A stretch of DNA of 64,000 nucleotides from Lota lota (Eukaryota > Chordata > Actinopteri > Gadiformes > Lotidae): the NCBI GenBank assembly GCA_026745465.1, contig JACYXH010000109.1:1453001-1517000 (forward strand). Reading direction: 5' to 3'. Position numbers and translations under genes: made by a program. A model generated the notes under the pieces. The model did not search any database. It saw nothing but the letters and a program-made list of their open reading frames with translations, and had not been told where the DNA came from. Below are positions 59,108 to 64,000 of this stretch, piece by piece. Each line of letters opens with the position of its first letter. Position 1 is the stretch's first letter.

Positions 59108-59905
59108 CACTGGCGAGTCTGTCCTTTTCCCGGACGGGTGGGGCAGGTGGAGATTAAATTACCTGGTAGGCCGCAGTAAAGGCAAACCCTGGTCTGTCCT
59201 CTCCGTGATCAGGAGAGGGTGTAGGCTCGCGACGGGGACGCACGGAGTGCGCGCTGGCGTCGCCGTTCGCGAAGCCGGTTGTTGAGGCGGATGGCGAGTT
59301 ATATTAGGTGGTCCAGACTCGGGGAGTCTTCCCGAGTGGCCAGCTCTTCCCTGACGGAGTCATTCAGCGCACTCGAAAAGACCCCCAATAAAGCCTCTTG
59401 GTTCCACCCGCTCTCCGTCGCGAGGGTACGGAACTCCACGGCGAAGGAAGCGACGCTTCGGGCTCCCTGGCGGAGCGACAAGAGGCGTTGTGAAGCCTCT
59501 CTGCCCCGGATTGGATGGTCGAACACCCTCATCATCTCCTCGGTGAACCTGGCGTAGGAGGAGCAGTATTCCGACTCAAACTGCCGTAGCCCAGGCGAGA
59601 GCCTCACCACGTAGCGCCTCTATTAAAAAGGCAATACGGGACCTATCTGAGGGGTAGGTGAGGGAAAAAGCATGGAAAGGAAACCACATCGCCCTCGTAA
59701 CGCTCGGGGACTGAGATTAAGGGCTCCCGAGAGGACACTGGGGAGGGTGGTGCGGAAGGACAGAGAGACGGGGAAGCGTAGGAGTGCGGAGCTCGCGGAA
59801 AGCCTGGGTTATCTCCCAGAGGTTGGACGCTATCTCCTGAACCGCCTGGTCGAGTTGACTGAGGAGAGCTCCCTGACGGGAGATCACAAGGTGAAGGTGG
59901 AAACT
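59108..59905 (-). pseudogene. Chromovirus gag remnant with altered zinc knuckle
   Basis: From 59900 downward: SRQGALLSQLDQAVQEIASN (coiled N-terminal part), a frame change, then LRQFESEYCSSYARFTEEMM, GREASQRLLSLRQGARSVAS and FAVEFRTLATESGWNQEALL (retrotransposon gag fold). A knuckle at about 59145-59200 reads CLYCGLPGNLISTCP: its histidine position holds asparagine. Confidence 0.8.
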
Positions 59906-60545
59906 GCTTGTAGTATATTTCATGCTTATTTGGGGGTTTTGAGGGATATAGCCTATTGAGGTAGGCTATATTCTGTTGAAGAAATAACCAAAATGAAATA
60001 TTTTATTACGTATTATTTATTTCAAACATGTGGAGCAATGAGCTAAATTTTTGTTCGGAATCCCCCCACCCCCCCAGTTATTGTATATATCCATATGCGC
60101 TTGTTTACGACCTATGGCCATTTAATTTTCTGTAACATGCACGCATATATCCTGGATTTAATACATTAACATGTTATATGAACACAATATTCTGAACAAC
60201 CCCCGAACATATTGATTCTAGGTTCCTGTGATAGGAGTGGGACACTGTGATAGGTAACATTAATGTACACAATGTAAGCACAGTCCACATTGCTAATGAG
60301 TTTATGAGTTCCATGTAAAGTGTCATTTACACAAACCTAGATGAGGATTTATCACCTTAATAGTGCACTTCAGTCATTTCCTAATTTAAAGATAAATGAT
60401 TTAGCCGGTTTTTACAATAGCTCTGCTCCAAACCACACCGCACTCATTGCCATAGCGACGTTAAGTGTGGCAGCTTAGCTGCCGTAGATGGTTTTGTTTT
60501 TGGCGTAAACTAGGTTCCGCTCTCTATGAATAGTATACACATATT

Positions 60546-61795
60546 GTACGGTGCCTTTTGAAGGCAACCCGCAAATAACCCAGTTTAGTTGTAATTAATA
60601 ACTTACTTTTGTAATCAACGTGACTTTTTGCAGTCTAGTTACATCACTCCAAGAGATGTGTTAGCACGGACAGATTTGGTAGTGATACGAACCTATTTGT
60701 GAAAGCTAAACACCAAGCTCATTGATTTAACGAGGCAGGTTTATTTGAAACAATTCATTTATGTATCATGTGTGAGAGGTCATTCCTCATCCTGAATGTG
60801 TATTGACTATTTCTGTTGTTGAGTGAAATGCTCATTGCAAGCTTCCTATTTATGTATGTTGTACCCCTACTGTCAACAAGCACCCCCCTCCCCCCTCCCT
60901 GTATGGATATGGAGAATTGTTGCCACGCCCCAGTGGGGATGGTGTCATTTATATGAAATGCATTTAAATATACTAGAATGATCAATTAGGAGGCCGAAGC
61001 CCTACAGGAAGTGATGCAATGAGTAGGTGATTTAGGGGTCAAGGACACTAACAAGTGAGCTATAGACCTGAGGTCTCTTTTAAATCAAAGAGGGTCTCAA
61101 AGGTCAAATACGATTATCAATTTGGGGGCTCCAGCCCTACAAGCAATGACTCACTAAGCCTCAGCAAATGCTCCATCTCGTGGCGTGTCACCCAGCAGCT
61201 CGCTTGCAAGATGTTCAGCTGAAGTTCTTCCCAGCCCTACACCCTACCCATCCAACATGCTTACCTGAGAATCAAGCCTCTAATTCATAATGACAAAAAG
61301 TTATGAGTGAAATGCACATTAACTTTTTTTTGGTGCCGGCTCCTTTTGACCTTTTGACCCCAGAATTGAAAAACTTGACCACAGCTGTGTTTACATGCCT
61401 TAAGTCCCACATTTCCATCTCCATCCCACCAAAAATGGGGAACTAGAAACTGCCCGCTGTCTGTGGTTTAGGGTTAGGGTCTGTATTTCTGTTAAGAGAC
61501 CCACAATTTTCACAGACTTCACAGACTCTTCCATCTTCTCACACACTCAATAATGTGGTTGATAATTGAGATAATACAGGTAGATTCCACATTCCATCTT
61601 TAGAAATTAAACAACTATTAAACTGGTTCTCTATTCCTTATTCCTAAAAATACGCAGCTTGCCATGATCATTGTGCTCAACAACAGAAATAGTCGATACA
61701 TACTGAGCATGAAGAATAACCTCTCAAACATGAGGGGGTCATTGCCTCGGCGGCACTCGGGAGCCACTTGTTCTGTCTGGCGCACCTTAGTAAAT
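60546..61795. other. Spacer of the fold-back element
   Basis: No long frame, domain or transposon end recognised. A short GGTTTAGGGTTAGGG stretch near 61466 is telomere-like. Function unknown. Confidence 0.5.
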
Positions 61796-63339
61796 GTGTC
61801 TATTTCCTAGCCAGCGGAACCTAGTTTATGACAAAAACAAAACAACAATTTACGGCAGCTCAGCTGTCACACGTAACGTTGTTATAGCAATTTGTGCGCT
61901 ATGGTTTGTTGTACAAACTGGCTAATTCATTTATCTTTATATTAGTTAATGACTGAAGTGCTCTATTAAGTTGATAAATCCTCATCTGAGTTTGTGTAAC
62001 TGAACTCGTAGGACTCGTAACGTAAGCAACGTGAACGGTGCTTACACTGTATACTCATCACAGCGTCCCGTTCCTATCACAGGAACCAAGAATCAATATT
62101 TCCAGGGGTTGTTCAGAATATTGTGTTCATATAACATGTTCATGTATACAGGATATATGTTTGCAGGTTACAGAAAATGAAATAATGGCCATAGGTCGTA
62201 AACAAGTGCCCCCCCCCGATAACTCGGGGGCGTGGGGATTTCGAACAAAAATGTAGCTCATTGCTCCACATGTTTGAAATACATAATAAAATATGTAATT
62301 TTGGTTATTTCTTACACAGTATATAAACTACCCCGATTCAAGTCCCTCAAAACCCCAAATAAGCATGAAAAACGCCACAAGCAGTTTAACTGACTAACTA
62401 TACATATACAATCACTGAACGAAGATTATGACAATAAAAGGCACATTTCTAACTAGAACTGTTATTAAAACCCATTTTAATGCCGAAACAAGGTTAATAT
62501 TGCATTTTCCACTGATAATATCAACCACCATAGCAACGATATAAAACATATTTCAAAAAGATTCTGGTGAGACCTGAAAGAATTTTCGTAATAACTAACA
62601 AACTAAACGTCACATACAAATACATATACACATACATATACAAAGAAACATAGGCATCTCACATTTTTAGAGCCGTTATTCTAAAACTACTACGTTTTCC
62701 GCTGTGGACCAACGTAGTCATACTACATTTCGGTGTGAGACTGGGTTGGACAGACACACACACAGCATACACTGGCAGCTGCTTTGAATGCATGCAACCA
62801 TTCCGCTTAGTAAAAAAAGCTTAATCTGATCAAGGCAGCATGACTCAAGGTGATTCTCAGCCATCTCATAAGGATCAAAGAGACAACCGACTCTGCCCTC
62901 TAGGGCTCTCTCCGTCTTGGAGAAACGTGCACAGACTACATTCCACATAAGGCACAACACACGCCTCTCCCCCCACACGCAATAGAGAATTACCACTTAA
63001 CATACTTCCAGATCAGGGTTATAGCGTGCTCCAGTTGATGAGCTAAAGGTCATAGGTGTAACAGTGATCATTTGGTTGAAATGTTATCGATTGCTTTAAT
63101 TAATCATGCCGCTGCTTTATGATAATCACTTCAGGTAAATAAAACTTGCTAATAAAAAGTGCTATTAAAAATGATTCAATGAGTACTATTAGCCTAGCTA
63201 TGAAAGAGTACACATTTGTTATTGATTAATAATACTGCACAGCTTACAAACTTCTTCTTTTTTCAGTTACAAAAACGTATAACTAACTTGGAAATAAAAT
63301 AAATATTTTCTTTAACCTGATTTTATGTTTGGAAACAAG

Positions 63340-64000
63340 CTCTAAGGTAATTTCCCTAGCTGTGAAGTGTTTTCTCTAGCTGTAAAATTGTTTCTCTAGC
63401 TATAGAGTGGTTTCTTTAGCTCTCAGGTGGATTTACTAGCTGTAAGGTGGTTTCTTTAGCTGTAAGGTGGTTTCTCCAGGTGTAAAGTGATTTATCTAGG
63501 CCCAAGTGGTTTCACCTGTTGTAAGTTGGTTTCTCTAGCTGTAAGTTGGTTTCTCTAGCTGTAAAGTGGTTTCCCTAGCTGTAAGGTGGTTTCTCTAAGG
63601 TGGTTTCATTAACTGTAAAGTGGTTTCACTAGCTGTAATGTGGTTTCTCTAGATGTAGGGTGGTTTCTCTAGCTGTAAAGTGGTTTCTCCAGGTGTGAAG
63701 TGGTTTCTCTAGCTCTTAATCGGTTTCACTAGCTGTAAAGTGGTTTGTCTAGCTCTCAGGTGGTTTATCACGATTTAAAGTGCTTTCTCTAGCTCTAAGG
63801 TGGTTTCACTAGCTGCAAGGTGGTTTCTTTAGCTGTACATTGGTTTCTCTAGCTTGCAAAGTGGTTTATCTAGCTCTAAGGTGGTTTAATTAGCTGGAAA
63901 GTGGTTTCTCTAGATGTAGGGTGGTTTCTCTAGCTGGAAAGTGGTTTATCCAGCTGTAAAGCTGTTTCTCTAGCATTAAAGAGGTTTATCTAGCTCTAAG
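63340..64000. repeat. 20-bp minisatellite, ~33 copies, runs off the window
   Basis: The unit approximates TGGTTTCTCTAGCTGTAAAG, with variants in the TCTC, GCTG and TAAAG parts, and occasional shortened units. The array continues to the last base of the window. Confidence 0.95.

Larger units (their letters stand above)
55443..59900 (-). mobile_element. Chromodomain Ty3/gypsy element, minus strand, 5'-truncated and lacking RT
   Basis: In minus orientation the order is gag, protease, RNase H, integrase, chromodomain, polypurine tract, 3' LTR. The 5' LTR and leader are missing and the RT is deleted. The left junction is TTTT|TGTTACGG at 55443; at the right, gag-like sequence gives way to fold-back arm sequence at about 59900. 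Comparison with the intact right arm shows about 48 bp of arm sequence (near 62393-62441) lost at the junction, so a deletion took away the 5' LTR and flanking DNA. Confidence 0.9.
55180..62748. mobile_element. Fold-back element with ~0.9-kb inverted arms and GACAGAC duplication
   Basis: The left end CAAACCAGTCTCACACC and the reverse complement of the right end CAACCCAGTCTCACACC differ at one base. GACAGAC flanks both sides (55173-55179 and 62749-62755). Left arm: 55180-55442 plus 59901-60545, split by a retrotransposon. Right arm: about 61796-62748, inverted and collinear (for example GTTTACGACCTATGGCCAT at 60104 and its inverse complement near 62190; GATGAGGATTTATCA at 60340 and its inverse near 61980). 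The spacer of about 1.25 kb has no coding potential that I recognise. It could be a non-autonomous DNA transposon with very long terminal repeats; the superfamily is unclear. Confidence 0.75.

Overview
This window is vertebrate, most likely teleost fish, nuclear DNA. It is AT-rich, intron-dominated and crowded with very long (TG)n/(CA)n runs, hAT, pogo and piggyBac-like DNA transposon remains, tRNA-derived SINEs, and Ty3/gypsy and Ty1/copia LTR retrotransposons of the kinds found in ray-finned fishes. The lineage within fishes cannot be fixed by eye.

The only host gene I can support is on the + strand. Five exons, all bounded by AG/GT and all phase 1-1, encode seven LDL-receptor class A (LA) modules: 21743-21865, 30875-31003, 48742-49116 (three modules), 54353-54475 and 54672-54794. 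Order, exon structure and residues match LA2 to LA8 of an ApoER2/LRP8-type receptor (lrp8), with VLDLR the close alternative. The signal peptide and LA1 must lie upstream of the window; the EGF, beta-propeller, O-glycan, transmembrane and cytoplasmic exons must lie downstream. All the rest is intron: more than 21.7 kb before LA2, then 9.0, 17.7, 5.2 and 0.2 kb, then more than 9.2 kb after LA8.

Layout. 1-12.6 kb: a TTAA-flanked pair of roughly 300-bp inverted ends (4097 and 12594, piggyBac-like) enclosing a broken multi-exon hAT transposase and a solo LTR (9105-9517). 12.6-21.7 kb: mostly unique intron with a solo LTR (17114-17676), a 285-bp TG run joined to a 16-bp minisatellite, and an almost perfect 36-bp-arm palindrome (20775-20850). 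21.7-31 kb: LA2, a non-autonomous hAT with target duplication (23805-24502), SINEs, LA3. 31-48.7 kb: the TE-rich giant intron, holding a solo LTR 44 bp after LA3, an hAT transposase relic carrying a nested pogo-like element, SINE copies, a BED-finger hAT fragment, a copia 3' end, and a nearly intact Ty3/gypsy element (40837-46145) with near-identical LTRs, a GTAC target duplication and one in-frame TGA in pol. 48.7-54.8 kb: LA4-6, CA runs, a TATG/TACG tetranucleotide array hit by two LTRs with the same GTAT duplication, then LA7 and LA8. 55.2-62.7 kb: a fold-back element with arms of about 0.9 kb. One arm carries a minus-strand chromodomain gypsy element that has lost its reverse transcriptase and its 5' LTR and is itself interrupted by another solo LTR; the other arm keeps the uninterrupted sequence. 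63.3-64 kb: a 20-bp minisatellite running off the end.

The novelty here is structural (nested insertions, an internal empty site, long inverted repeats, hairpins), not a new protein-coding system. No bacterial-type operon, CRISPR array, rRNA or functional tRNA gene is seen.
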